Source of the DNA: Gammaproteobacteria bacterium
GTDB lineage: Bacteria; Pseudomonadota; Gammaproteobacteria; Steroidobacterales; Steroidobacteraceae
Assembly: GCA_025350055.1 (NCBI GenBank)
Contig: JANXYK010000028.1
Location: 1 to 64,000 of the forward strand
DNA: 64,000 nucleotides
Direction of reading: 5' to 3'
The position numbers and the translations under genes are program-made. Below, in pieces: positions 1-8,611 of the stretch; within the stretch, counting starts at the first letter, position 1, and each line of letters starts with the position of its first letter. The notes beneath the pieces are model-generated. The model worked only from the letters and a program-made list of their open reading frames with translations. It made no database searches and had not been told where the DNA came from.

Positions 1-704
1 GCATCCAGGTGCGTGGAATCGATCTCGATGAAATCCTTCGGCCAACTGTGGCGCGCGAAGGCCGTGCCGCGCAGGTCATCGATATTCGCGATGCGCTCGC
101 CCGCATCAAGGCGGCGCGCCAGCTCCATGATCTGACGTTCGGCATTGCCGAACACCAGCAGGTCAGCCTTGGCATCGAAGAGCACTGAACGACGCACGGT
201 TTCCGACCAGTAGTCAAAATGCGCGATGCGGCGCAGGGAAGCTTCGATGCCGCCGATCACGATCGGCACATCTTTAAAGGCCTCGCGGGCGCGCTGCGCG
301 TACACGATCACCGAGCGATCGGGGCGCTTGCCGCCCTCGCCCCCCGGCGTATAGGCGTCATCGCTGCGCACCCGCCGGTCGGAGGTGTAGCGATTGACCA
401 TCGAATCCATGTTGCCGGCGGTGATGCCGAAGAACAGGCGCGGCGGCCCGAGCGCACGGAAGGCCTCGGCGCTGTGCCAGTCGGGTTGCGCGATGATGCC
501 GACGCGCAGCCCCTGGGCCTCGAGCACCCGGCCGATCAGCGCCATGCCGAAACTGGGGTGATCCACATAGGCATCGCCGCTGACCAGGATGACATCGCAC
601 TCGTCCCAGCCCAGCTGCTGCATCTCGGCGCGCGACGTCGGCAGGAACGGCGCCGCCGGCCGCTTAGGCAAGGCAAAACCTGACAATACGGGGGCGGTCT
701 GCAT
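1..704 (-). CDS. ygiQ: YgiQ family radical SAM protein (UPF0313), N-terminal part
   Basis: The reading frame starts with ATG at 704 and stays open to the left edge, so about 234 residues are visible and the rest lies outside. The protein begins [15 protein letters not shown] and carries the family's typical N-terminal stretches [19 protein letters not shown] and [15 protein letters not shown]. YgiQ proteins are usually 600-740 residues, and their radical SAM CxxxCxxC cluster motif comes later, so it cannot be checked here. The precise reaction of the family is not established. It is divergent from the uvrA-like gene across 61 bases. A shorter plus-strand frame over the same bases is a shadow. 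Confidence 0.85.
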   Translation of the reverse strand, partial: MQTAPVLSGFALPKRPAAPFLPTSRAEMQQLGWDECDVILVSGDAYVDHPSFGMALIGRVLEAQGLRVGIIAQPDWHSAEAFRALGPPRLFFGITAGNMDSMVNRYTSDRRVRSDDAYTPGGEGGKRPDRSVIVYAQRAREAFKDVPIVIGGIEASLRRIAHFDYWSETVRRSVLFDAKADLLVFGNAERQIMELARRLDAGERIANIDDLRGTAFARHSWPKDFIEIDSTHLD

Positions 705-765
705 GGGGCGATTATAGTCGCCAGCGCCCTCCACCCGGTCGGAATAACCAGCTAAAATTACCGTC

Positions 766-3700
766 ATGCTCGCCCGCCCCTTGGAGTGCATTCTGGTGCG
801 TGGCGCGCGCCAGAATAATCTCAAAAACCTCGATATCGACATCCCGCTGAACCAGCTGGTGGTGGTCACGGGCGTGTCCGGCTCGGGCAAGTCTTCGCTG
901 GTGTTCGATACGCTCTATGCGGAGGGCCAGCGGCGCTACGTCGAGACCTTCTCGCCTTACGCGCGCCAGTTCCTCGATCGCTGCGACAAGCCGCAGGTGA
1001 CGCGCATCGAGGGCATTCCGCCGGCGATCGCCATCGATCAGGTGAACCCCGTGCGCACCTCGCGCTCCACGGTCGGCACCATGACCGAGATCAGCGATCA
1101 CCTGAAGCTGCTGTACGCACGTGCCAGCACGCTGCATTGCCGGCGTTGCCAGCAGCCGGTGCGCCGCGACAGCGCGGCCAGCATCGCTACCGACGTGCAG
1201 CAGCGCGCGGCGGCTGCCGGCGATCCGCGGCTCGAGATCTGCTTTGCGGTCAAGGTGCCCGAGCGCATGGATGTCGCGCAAGTGCGCGCCGAACTCGAGC
1301 GTCAGGGCTATGCGCGCCTGCGCAGCGAATCGCCGCGGCTGCTCGAAGTGGTGCAGGATCGGCTGCGCGCAGCGGGCGAAGCCACCCGGCTGCACGAGGC
1401 GCTCGAGGCCGCGCTGCGCGCTGGCCACGGCCAGGTGGCCGTGCATGCGCAGGGCGAGCATGCGCACACCTGGCGCTACTCGAGCGGCCTGCACTGTGCG
1501 AATTGCGATATCCAGTACCAGGATCCGCTGCCGGCCCTGTTCTCGTTCAATTCGGCGATCGGCGCCTGCGAACATTGCCGCGGCTTCGGTCGCGTGATCG
1601 GCATCGACTATTCGCTGGTGATTCCGGATGAGCGCAAGACGCTGGCTGGTGGCGCAATCAAGCCCTGGCAGACGCCCTCGTTCAAGGAATGCCAGGTCGA
1701 TCTCGAACGCCACGCGCGCCGGCGCGGCATCGCGCTCGATGTGCCCTGGAACGAATTGCCCGCCGAGGCACGCCGCTGGGTCATCGAAGGCGAAGGCGCC
1801 TGGACGAAAAAGGTCTGGTACGGCATCAAGCGCTATTTTGCGTGGCTCGAGAGCCGCGCCTATAAGATGCATGTGCGCGTGCTGCTCTCGCGCTATCGCA
1901 GCTACACGCCCTGCGAAACCTGTGGCGGTGCAAGGCTCAAGCCCGACGCACTGCTGTGGCGACTGGGCAGTTCGGCGGGTGCGCCTGGCCTGACGATCCA
2001 TGAACTGAACATGCTGCCGGTTGCGCAGAGCCGGCAGTTCATCGACGAGTTGAAGTTGCCGGCGCCGCTCGATGATGCCGCGGATCTCGTGAAGAGCGAG
2101 CTGCGCGCGCGGCTGCGCTATCTGTGCGATGTGGGGCTGGCTTACCTCACGCTCGACCGGCAATCGCGCACGCTCTCGGGTGGCGAGGTGCAGCGTATCA
2201 ATCTCACCACCGCGCTCGGCACCTCACTGGTCAACACGCTGTTCGTACTCGATGAGCCTTCCATCGGCCTGCACCCGCGCGACATGGGGCGCGTGATCGG
2301 CGTGATGCAGCGGCTGCGCGACGCAGGCAATTCGCTGCTGGTGGTCGAGCACGACCCGCAGATCATGCGCGCGGCCGATCGGCTGCTCGATCTGGGCCCC
2401 GGGGCCGGCGAGCTGGGTGGCCAGATCGTGAGCTTTGGCACGCCCGAGTCGGTGGCCGCTGATCCCGCTTCGGTCACCGGCGCCTGGCTGTCGGGGCGCA
2501 AGCGACTGCCGCCGCTGCGCGCCGCCGGCGCCGCGGATGCCGACCATGAGCGACACAAGGTCGTTGCCACCACACCAGCGATCGAGCTGCTGGGCGCGCG
2601 TGCGCACAATCTGCGCAGTATCGACGTGCGCATTCCACTGAAGCGGCTGGTCTGCCTGACCGGAGTTTCAGGTTCGGGCAAATCGACGCTGGCGCAGGAC
2701 GTGCTGTATGCCGCGATCCAGAAAGCCAAGGGCAGGGGTGGCGAGGCAGCGCTGGAGCATCGCGCGTTGCGCGGCGCCGAGCTGATCGATTCCGCGGTGA
2801 TGATCGATCAGGCGCCGATCGGCCGCACTACGCGCTCGAATCCAGTCAGTTACATAGGCGCCTTCGATGAGATCCGTGCGCTGTTCGCCGCGACGCCCGA
2901 TGCACAGCTGCGCCGCTACACGGCCGGCACCTTCAGTTTCAACAGCGGCACCGGCCGCTGTCCCACCTGCAGCGGCAACGGCTTCGAGCACGTGGAGATG
3001 CAGTTCCTGGCCGATGTGTACCTGCGCTGCGCGCAGTGCGATGGCAAGCGCTATCGCGCCGAGACGCTGCAGGTGCGCTGTAGCGGCGCCGATGGCCGCC
3101 AGGCCGATATCGCCACGGTGCTCGAGCTCACGGTGCGCGAGGCGCTGCAGTTCTTCGCCCAATTGCCGAAGATCTGCGCACGCCTGCAGCCGCTGTCGGA
3201 TGTCGGTCTCGACTACCTGCGCCTCGGGCAACCCGTGCCCACGCTTTCGGGTGGCGAGGCGCAGCGACTGAAACTGGCTGGATATCTGGCGGAGGCGGCC
3301 ATCGACAGTGCGCGCGCGCAGCGCCAGCGCGATGGCAAGGGCAAAGGCAAGAGCAAGGGCAGCGCCAGTGCCGAGCCGCTGGGCAAGCTGCTGCTGTTCG
3401 ATGAGCCCAGCACCGGATTGCACTTCGAGGATGTCGCACGACTGCTGCGTGCCTTCGGGCTGTTGCTCGAGGCCGGGCACTCGCTGCTGGTGATCGAGCA
3501 CAACCTCGACATCATCGGCGCGGCCGACTGGATCATCGATCTGGGGCCCGAGGGCGGCAGCGCCGGTGGCGAACTGATGTTCTGCGGCACACCCACGCAG
3601 CTGATGGCTGATGCGCGCTCGCACACGGCTGCGGCGCTGCGCGACTACCGGCGCGAGCCCGGCGTGCGCGACGCTGCGACCAGCCTCGCGCGCGGCGCCG

Positions 3701-6306
3701 CGGTGCCTGCCGCTGCGAAGCACGCCGCAGCGCTTCCGGCTTCCATCAGTGTGCGCGGTGCGCGCGAGCACAACCTGCGCGATATCGACGTGGATATTCC
3801 ACGCGATCGCTTCACCGTCATCACCGGTGTATCCGGATCCGGCAAGTCGACGCTGGCCTTCGACATCCTGTTCCACGAAGGCCAGCGCCGCTACCTCGAA
3901 TCGCTGAATGCCTTCGCGCGCCAGTTCGTGCAGCCCGCCGCGCGGCCGGATCTTGACAGCCTCGCGGGCCTGCCGCCCACGGTGGCCATCGAGCAGCGCG
4001 CCAGTCGCGGTGGTCTCAAGAGCACGGTGGCCACGCTCACCGAGATCTATCACTTCCTGCGCCTGCTGTACGTGCACCTGGGCGTGCAGTACTGCCCCGA
4101 TTGCCAGATCGCGATTGCACCGCAGAGCGCGCAACAGATCGCCGCACACCTGCTGCGGAAGTTCCGCGGCCAGCGGCTGCAGCTGCTGGCGCCGCTGATC
4201 GTGCAACGCAAGGGCATCTACACGGATCTGGCGCGCTGGGCGGCGGCGCGCGGCGCAAAAACCCTGCGGGTCGATGGCAAGTGGGTGCCCAGTGCGCCGT
4301 TTCCGAAGCTCAAGCGCTTCGTCGAACACAACATCGAGATGCCAGTCGCGGATCTCAAGGTGTCGGTGCGCGATGAGGTGCCGCTGCGCAGCGCGCTGGC
4401 CGCCGCGCTCGAGGTCGGCAAGGGCGTGGCGCATGCGCTGGGCGAAGACGGTGCCATCGAAGTGCTCTCGAGCCGGCGCGCCTGCCCGCAGTGCAGCCGC
4501 GGTTTCGCGCCCGTGGATCCGCGCCTGCTGTCTTTCAATTCTGCGCAGGGCTGGTGCACCGAGTGTCGCGGCACCGGCCTGAAGCTGGAAGATTTCGACC
4601 CCACGGAACAGAGCGGCGAGGAATCGCAATGGCTGGAGCACCAGGACCAGGCACTCGCCTGCTTAGGCTGCACTGGCGCGCGCCTGAATCCCGTCGCACT
4701 GAACCTGCGGCTGGGCGAGCACTCCATCAGTGCGCTGTGCGCGCTCAGCGTCACGGCATTGCAGACCTTGCTGTCGCGCCTCAAGCTCGATGCGCGCTCG
4801 CGCGCGATTGCCGGTGACGCGCTGGCCGAGATCGCCACGCGCCTGCAGTTCCTGACGCGCGTCGGCCTCGACTATCTCAGTCTCGATCGCGCCGCGCCCA
4901 CGCTCGCCGGTGGCGAGGCACAGCGCATACGCCTCGCGGCGCAGCTCGGCTCCAACCTGCAGGGCGTGTGCTATGTACTCGACGAACCCACGATCGGTCT
5001 GCATCCGCGCGACAACGCCGTCTTGCTGGGCGCGCTGCGGGATCTGAACGCCGCGCACAACACGCTGGTCGTGGTCGAGCACGATGAGGACACTATCCGC
5101 CAGGCCGATTACATCATCGATCTGGGGCCAGGCGCCGGCGTGCGCGGCGGCCGCGTGATCGCCACCGGCGATGCCGCGGCGCTCGGCGACAACCCACATT
5201 CGGTGACCGGCCGCTTGCTGGCCGCACCACTGCGGCATCCCGCCCAGCCGCGCCGCGCGGTGAGCGCGTCAACGCCCTCGCTCCATCTCGAGGGCGTGAA
5301 CCTGCACAACCTGCGCAATCTCGAGGTGCGCATTCCACTCGCGCGACTGGTGATCGTCACGGGGGTTTCCGGGTCCGGCAAATCCACGTTGGCGCGCGAT
5401 GTGCTCTATACCAATCTGCATGCCACGCTCGCCAAACGCGGCGCTACACTGCAGGGCCTGCGTGCCCTGCGCGGCGCTGAATCGATCACCCGCGTGCTCG
5501 AAGTCGATCAGACCCCGATCGGCCGCACGCCACGCTCCTGCCCCGCCACCTACGTGGGCTTCTGGGACGACATCCGGCGCCTGTATGCCGAAAGCGATGA
5601 GGCCCGCATGCGCGGCTTTGGCGCCAGCCGCTTCTCCTTCAACACCGGCGAAGGTCGCTGCGCGGAATGCGAAGGCCAGGGGCAACGCACGGTGGAGATG
5701 AGCTTCCTGCCCGACGTCAAGGTGCGCTGCGACCTGTGCGGTGGCCGGCGCTTCAACGCACAGACGCTGGAAGTGCACTGGCGCGGCCGTTCGGTGGCCG
5801 ATGTGCTGGCGATGAACGTGGAAGATGCGGTCGAGTTCTTCGCCGCGCAGCCGCGGCTGCATCGTCCGCTGCTGTTGTTGCGCGACGTGGGGCTGGGTTA
5901 CCTCACACTCGGCCAGCCGAGCCCCACGCTCTCGGGTGGTGAAGCCCAGCGCATCAAGCTGGTCACGGAACTGGCGCGCCTCGCAGCGCTGCGGCCCGGC
6001 CGCGCGGGCAGCGTGCACACACTCTATGTGCTCGATGAGCCGACTGTCGGCCTGCACATGGCCGATGTCGAACGCTTGATCGCCGTGCTCCATCGGCTCG
6101 TGGATGCCGGCAATTCCGTGGTGATGGTCGAACACAATCTCGACCTGATGGCGCAGGCCGACTGGATCATCGACCTCGGGCCGGAAGCCGGCGCCGGCGG
6201 CGGGCGCGTGGTGGCCGCGGGCCCGCCGGCGCAGATTGCCGCCCGCAGCGCACGCTCGCATACTGGCGCGGCGCTGGCGCCATTCCTCAGCGCGCGCTGC
6301 GATTGA
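766..6306 (+). CDS. uvrA: Double-length UvrA-like excinuclease ATPase (two fused UvrA units)
   Basis: The 1846-residue protein is two complete UvrA-like units in tandem, against about 940 residues for ordinary UvrA. UvrA recognises damaged DNA and loads UvrB in nucleotide excision repair. Four Walker A motifs of the form GVSGSGKS lie near residues 36, 632, 1022 and 1533. Four ABC signatures follow: TLSGGEVQR near 468, TLSGGEAQR near 825, TLAGGEAQR near 1378 and TLSGGEAQR near 1721. Zinc CxxC modules, including the EMxFL-type finger, recur in both halves. A short Gly/Lys-rich insert (about residues 850-870) sits in module 2. Fused UvrA proteins are known in several proteobacteria, where their role relative to standard UvrA is unclear; another uvrA may exist outside the window. 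Confidence 0.93.
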   Translation: MLARPLECILVRGARQNNLKNLDIDIPLNQLVVVTGVSGSGKSSLVFDTLYAEGQRRYVETFSPYARQFLDRCDKPQVTRIEGIPPAIAIDQVNPVRTSRSTVGTMTEISDHLKLLYARASTLHCRRCQQPVRRDSAASIATDVQQRAAAAGDPRLEICFAVKVPERMDVAQVRAELERQGYARLRSESPRLLEVVQDRLRAAGEATRLHEALEAALRAGHGQVAVHAQGEHAHTWRYSSGLHCANCDIQYQDPLPALFSFNSAIGACEHCRGFGRVIGIDYSLVIPDERKTLAGGAIKPWQTPSFKECQVDLERHARRRGIALDVPWNELPAEARRWVIEGEGAWTKKVWYGIKRYFAWLESRAYKMHVRVLLSRYRSYTPCETCGGARLKPDALLWRLGSSAGAPGLTIHELNMLPVAQSRQFIDELKLPAPLDDAADLVKSELRARLRYLCDVGLAYLTLDRQSRTLSGGEVQRINLTTALGTSLVNTLFVLDEPSIGLHPRDMGRVIGVMQRLRDAGNSLLVVEHDPQIMRAADRLLDLGPGAGELGGQIVSFGTPESVAADPASVTGAWLSGRKRLPPLRAAGAADADHERHKVVATTPAIELLGARAHNLRSIDVRIPLKRLVCLTGVSGSGKSTLAQDVLYAAIQKAKGRGGEAALEHRALRGAELIDSAVMIDQAPIGRTTRSNPVSYIGAFDEIRALFAATPDAQLRRYTAGTFSFNSGTGRCPTCSGNGFEHVEMQFLADVYLRCAQCDGKRYRAETLQVRCSGADGRQADIATVLELTVREALQFFAQLPKICARLQPLSDVGLDYLRLGQPVPTLSGGEAQRLKLAGYLAEAAIDSARAQRQRDGKGKGKSKGSASAEPLGKLLLFDEPSTGLHFEDVARLLRAFGLLLEAGHSLLVIEHNLDIIGAADWIIDLGPEGGSAGGELMFCGTPTQLMADARSHTAAALRDYRREPGVRDAATSLARGAAVPAAAKHAAALPASISVRGAREHNLRDIDVDIPRDRFTVITGVSGSGKSTLAFDILFHEGQRRYLESLNAFARQFVQPAARPDLDSLAGLPPTVAIEQRASRGGLKSTVATLTEIYHFLRLLYVHLGVQYCPDCQIAIAPQSAQQIAAHLLRKFRGQRLQLLAPLIVQRKGIYTDLARWAAARGAKTLRVDGKWVPSAPFPKLKRFVEHNIEMPVADLKVSVRDEVPLRSALAAALEVGKGVAHALGEDGAIEVLSSRRACPQCSRGFAPVDPRLLSFNSAQGWCTECRGTGLKLEDFDPTEQSGEESQWLEHQDQALACLGCTGARLNPVALNLRLGEHSISALCALSVTALQTLLSRLKLDARSRAIAGDALAEIATRLQFLTRVGLDYLSLDRAAPTLAGGEAQRIRLAAQLGSNLQGVCYVLDEPTIGLHPRDNAVLLGALRDLNAAHNTLVVVEHDEDTIRQADYIIDLGPGAGVRGGRVIATGDAAALGDNPHSVTGRLLAAPLRHPAQPRRAVSASTPSLHLEGVNLHNLRNLEVRIPLARLVIVTGVSGSGKSTLARDVLYTNLHATLAKRGATLQGLRALRGAESITRVLEVDQTPIGRTPRSCPATYVGFWDDIRRLYAESDEARMRGFGASRFSFNTGEGRCAECEGQGQRTVEMSFLPDVKVRCDLCGGRRFNAQTLEVHWRGRSVADVLAMNVEDAVEFFAAQPRLHRPLLLLRDVGLGYLTLGQPSPTLSGGEAQRIKLVTELARLAALRPGRAGSVHTLYVLDEPTVGLHMADVERLIAVLHRLVDAGNSVVMVEHNLDLMAQADWIIDLGPEAGAGGGRVVAAGPPAQIAARSARSHTGAALAPFLSARCD

Positions 6307-6331
6307 GACGCCGGCCCAGCGGAGCCTGACC

Positions 6332-6631
6332 ATGGAACACGGATTAAACTGCTGGAAGTGCGGTGCCAGCCTCGAGAAACTGACGCTGCCGCTCTCGCGC
6401 CGCGATGAGTGCGCGAGCTGTCGTGCCGAGCTGCACGTGTGCCGCATGTGCATGGAGTACGACACCGCGGTCGCCAAGCATTGCCGCGAGCCCACCGCCG
6501 AGGAAGTCAGCGACAAGCAGCACGCGAATTTCTGTGATTATTTCCGGCCGCGGCCCAAGGCTTGGACACCGCCTGCATCCGCCGCCGATCAGGCGCGCGC
6601 CGAACTGGAGCGGCTGTTCGGCAAGCAGTAG
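6332..6631 (+). CDS. Cys-rich zinc-ribbon-like small protein, function unknown
   Basis: This 99-residue protein starts at ATG 6332, behind GGAG at 6321-6324 and 25 bases after the uvrA-like stop; an upstream in-frame start would lie inside uvrA. It has eight cysteines, with CWKCG, CASC and CRMC pairs followed by a single HC and a final FC, which suggests one or two bound metal ions. There is no signal peptide or membrane segment, so it should be cytoplasmic. From memory, similar proteins of unknown function occur widely in gammaproteobacteria. Its position suggests cotranscription with the UvrA-like gene, but nothing in the sequence ties it to repair. Confidence 0.8.
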   Translation: MEHGLNCWKCGASLEKLTLPLSRRDECASCRAELHVCRMCMEYDTAVAKHCREPTAEEVSDKQHANFCDYFRPRPKAWTPPASAADQARAELERLFGKQ

Positions 6632-6686
6632 CTGGAGAGCGGGCGCCGCCGACCAGCAGCCGGCAGCGATCAGCGGGTGCCAGTGA

Positions 6687-8318
6687 TCAATTGCCGCCGA
6701 AGCGCTCGGCGAGCCGATCCATCAGTCGCCCGAAGCGCGAGCCACCACGCGACTTGTCGCTGTTTGCGCCCCGATCGCGGTTCGAGGCATCGTTGAGCAA
6801 TTCGCCGCGACCCTTGTCGAGCTGCAGCGTGCTGGCGCCCAGGATCTCCAGTGTCTCTTCCAGAGTCAGTGGGCCATCGTGACGCGGCGTATGTTTGCTG
6901 ACCGGCTTGGTGCCCTGCGCGACGCGCAATTTGGCGCGCTTGCCACCCGAGGAGCGCGCGTTGCCGGCGCGCTCGTTGTTGGCGAGCTCGCTGATGATCG
7001 CGTCGATCGTCTGTTCCTTGGTGGCCGGTGCGGTGCCACCCGTGCGCACCACATTGCCGTTGGCATCGATCTGCAGGGCTGGCCGGCTGCCGCTCATCGC
7101 GGTGTCGGTCGGGATGTCCTCGATGAAATTCATTTCGTGGCCATTGCTCTTGCTGGCGGCAGTCACCGGCAGAGGCTTGGCGGTGGCCGCACTGGCGCGC
7201 GAGCGCTCGCGATGCGTGACCGGCACCACCGAGACCGACTTGAACTCGGAGCGCACGTATTGCGCCACCTGTTTGGCCGAGACCGCATCGGTGAAGAAAC
7301 CCAGCCGCAGGCCGTACCAGCGGCGGCCATCGCGATTGCCTTCGGCGCCATAGAGCGTGTAGGCCGCGAAGATCGCCAGTTGCGGAACCTGGCCCATGTC
7401 GATCGGCTGCACCGACCACAGCAGCTGCACGGCATAGGCCGCGAGCTGCGGCGTGGCGGCTGCGGCAGGCGCTACCGGCGAGGACGTGGTGGCGGCACGC
7501 GGCGCAGCGCTGCTGGCCGGCTTCGCAGCGCGCGCTGCGGGCACGGGGCGCAGTTGCGCTACATTGCGCGGCTCGCTGCGTGCTGCAGTGGGCGCGCTGA
7601 CCGGCTGCACTGGCGCATTCTCGAGCAGCTGCAACACCTGCGCGTCCCGCAGCGGTTCGGCGGCTGGTGTCGCGGTGGCCGTCGGGGTCGTTGGCGCAAT
7701 CGCTGCCAGGGCAGTCGCGGGTTGATCGCGCAGCGATTCGATGGCAGCGCGCACATTGGTCAGCGAGTGTTCGGCCGTGACCTCGCTGCGCGGTGTTTCG
7801 GTCTGCGGTGCAACCACGGCCAGGGGCACAGCGGCCGGCGCAGCAGCAGACGCTGCTACAGGCACGGCGACCGCGGCGGGTGCAGCGACGGCAGGTGTCG
7901 CGGTTGCCGCAGCGCTCTGCGCAGCCGCTCTGGAGATGTCCGGTGCGCTGCCAGGCGAGAATACCGCCGGCGCGCTGGCCGTGGTATTGACGGGTGTGCG
8001 CATGCGCAGGTTTTGCCCGGGCGCCACGCCGGCCCAGGCGGCCGGATAGATGTCGCGCACGGCGTCGAGCAGCTTCTCCGCTTCTTCCTGCGAGGAGAAA
8101 TAGCCCATATGCAGGCGAAAGCGCTCACGACCGTCCTCGCGCCGACGCGAGACGAAGAAGGTGAAGCGCTTGAGCTGCGGGTGACTGGGATGTACGAGTC
8201 CGACGGGTGTCGTGGACGCGCACAGATTGATCACGAAGCTGGTCTGGGGGCTGGCGGCCGGCAGAAATTTGCCGCCGCTACTGGCAATATTTTCGCTTGA
8301 GCTCGTGGCCTGCTGCAT
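6687..8318 (-). CDS. SPOR-domain protein with two SPOR-like segments and an Ala/Pro-rich linker
   Basis: The 543-residue protein starts at ATG 8318 behind GGCGGGAA. Residues about 47-110 (KRFTFFVSRRREDGRERF, then LHMGYFSSQEEAEKLL) look like a SPOR fold. A second SPOR-like stretch spans about 295-375, with WYGLRLGFFTDAVSAKQVAQ. Between them lies a long low-complexity Ala/Val/Pro/Thr linker. SPOR domains usually bind denuded septal peptidoglycan, yet this protein has no signal peptide or transmembrane segment, so a cytoplasmic role is possible. Its leader contains a cyclic-di-GMP riboswitch, which implies control by the second messenger. No enzymatic motif was seen. Confidence 0.82.
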   Translation of the reverse strand: MQQATSSSENIASSGGKFLPAASPQTSFVINLCASTTPVGLVHPSHPQLKRFTFFVSRRREDGRERFRLHMGYFSSQEEAEKLLDAVRDIYPAAWAGVAPGQNLRMRTPVNTTASAPAVFSPGSAPDISRAAAQSAAATATPAVAAPAAVAVPVAASAAAPAAVPLAVVAPQTETPRSEVTAEHSLTNVRAAIESLRDQPATALAAIAPTTPTATATPAAEPLRDAQVLQLLENAPVQPVSAPTAARSEPRNVAQLRPVPAARAAKPASSAAPRAATTSSPVAPAAAATPQLAAYAVQLLWSVQPIDMGQVPQLAIFAAYTLYGAEGNRDGRRWYGLRLGFFTDAVSAKQVAQYVRSEFKSVSVVPVTHRERSRASAATAKPLPVTAASKSNGHEMNFIEDIPTDTAMSGSRPALQIDANGNVVRTGGTAPATKEQTIDAIISELANNERAGNARSSGGKRAKLRVAQGTKPVSKHTPRHDGPLTLEETLEILGASTLQLDKGRGELLNDASNRDRGANSDKSRGGSRFGRLMDRLAERFGGN

Positions 8319-8367
8319 TCGCTGTTCCCGCCTGTGCGCATCGAAATATGCCAGCCTGCGGTAGTTT

Positions 8368-8401
8368 AGCGGGTTGTCAGCGAAGCGGCGTCATACGCCG
8401 C
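8368..8401 (-). promoter_or_regulatory. Probable riboswitch expression platform
   Basis: Between the aptamer and the SPOR gene, CAACCCGCT (complement of 8368-8376) can pair with AGCGGGGTTG at the aptamer's 3' end (complement of 8410-8419), with one unpaired G. That pairing would break the aptamer, a typical switch arrangement. A second perfect hairpin (GCGGCG/CGCCGC, five-base loop, 8385-8401) lies between them. No U-run follows, so an intrinsic terminator is not evident; control of translation or of Rho access is more likely. This is inferred from base pairing by eye. Confidence 0.5.
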
Positions 8402-8484
8402 CCCGTCGGCAACCCCGCTTTCCCTCAAACCTGAAGGGACCGGAGGCTTTGCGTCCCTGCCTTACGACAGGTTTGCCATCACTG
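8401..8484 (-). promoter_or_regulatory. Cyclic-di-GMP-I (GEMM-I) riboswitch aptamer
   Basis: Read on the minus strand, this segment carries the hallmark core GGACGCAAAGCCTCCGG (complement of 8440-8456). Before it comes GGCAAACC and a stem CCTG/CAGG capped by a GUAA (GNRA) tetraloop. After it comes a second stem CCCT/AGGG, then AGCGGGGTTGCCG. The order and spacing match the class I c-di-GMP aptamer, in which the GNRA loop docks into the second stem. It lies 82 bases upstream of the SPOR protein start and downstream of a GGDEF-EAL gene on the same strand. Whether ligand switches expression on or off cannot be read from the aptamer alone. Confidence 0.93.
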
Positions 8485-8494
8485 TTACGTGACG

Positions 8495-8523
8495 CAGTTT
8501 GGCATGGTGACGTTGCGCGTCAA
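8495..8523 (-). promoter_or_regulatory. Candidate sigma-70 promoter for the riboswitch leader
   Basis: On the minus strand, TTGACG (8518-8523) is followed after 17 bases by AAACTG (8495-8500). This would start RNA close to 8488, just before the aptamer. The -35 box is good and the -10 box poor. A further TTGACA occurs upstream near 8583-8588. Because the riboswitch sits in its own leader after the GGDEF-EAL stop, a promoter here is expected, but this exact choice is weak. Confidence 0.3.
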
Positions 8524-8611
8524 GTGCGAATTGGGAGAGCCGGGTCACATCTGCCGGAGTGCAGTGCGACAGCGCACAGTTCTGTCAAATTGCCCGCGCG
8601 CGCTGCGGGAA

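Noticed and set aside
712-6516. Long minus-strand open frames of 415-657 codons across the uvrA-like gene
   Set aside because: They are antisense shadows that follow from high GC and codon bias; their translations are Arg/Ala/His-rich with no family features, while the plus frame is clearly UvrA.
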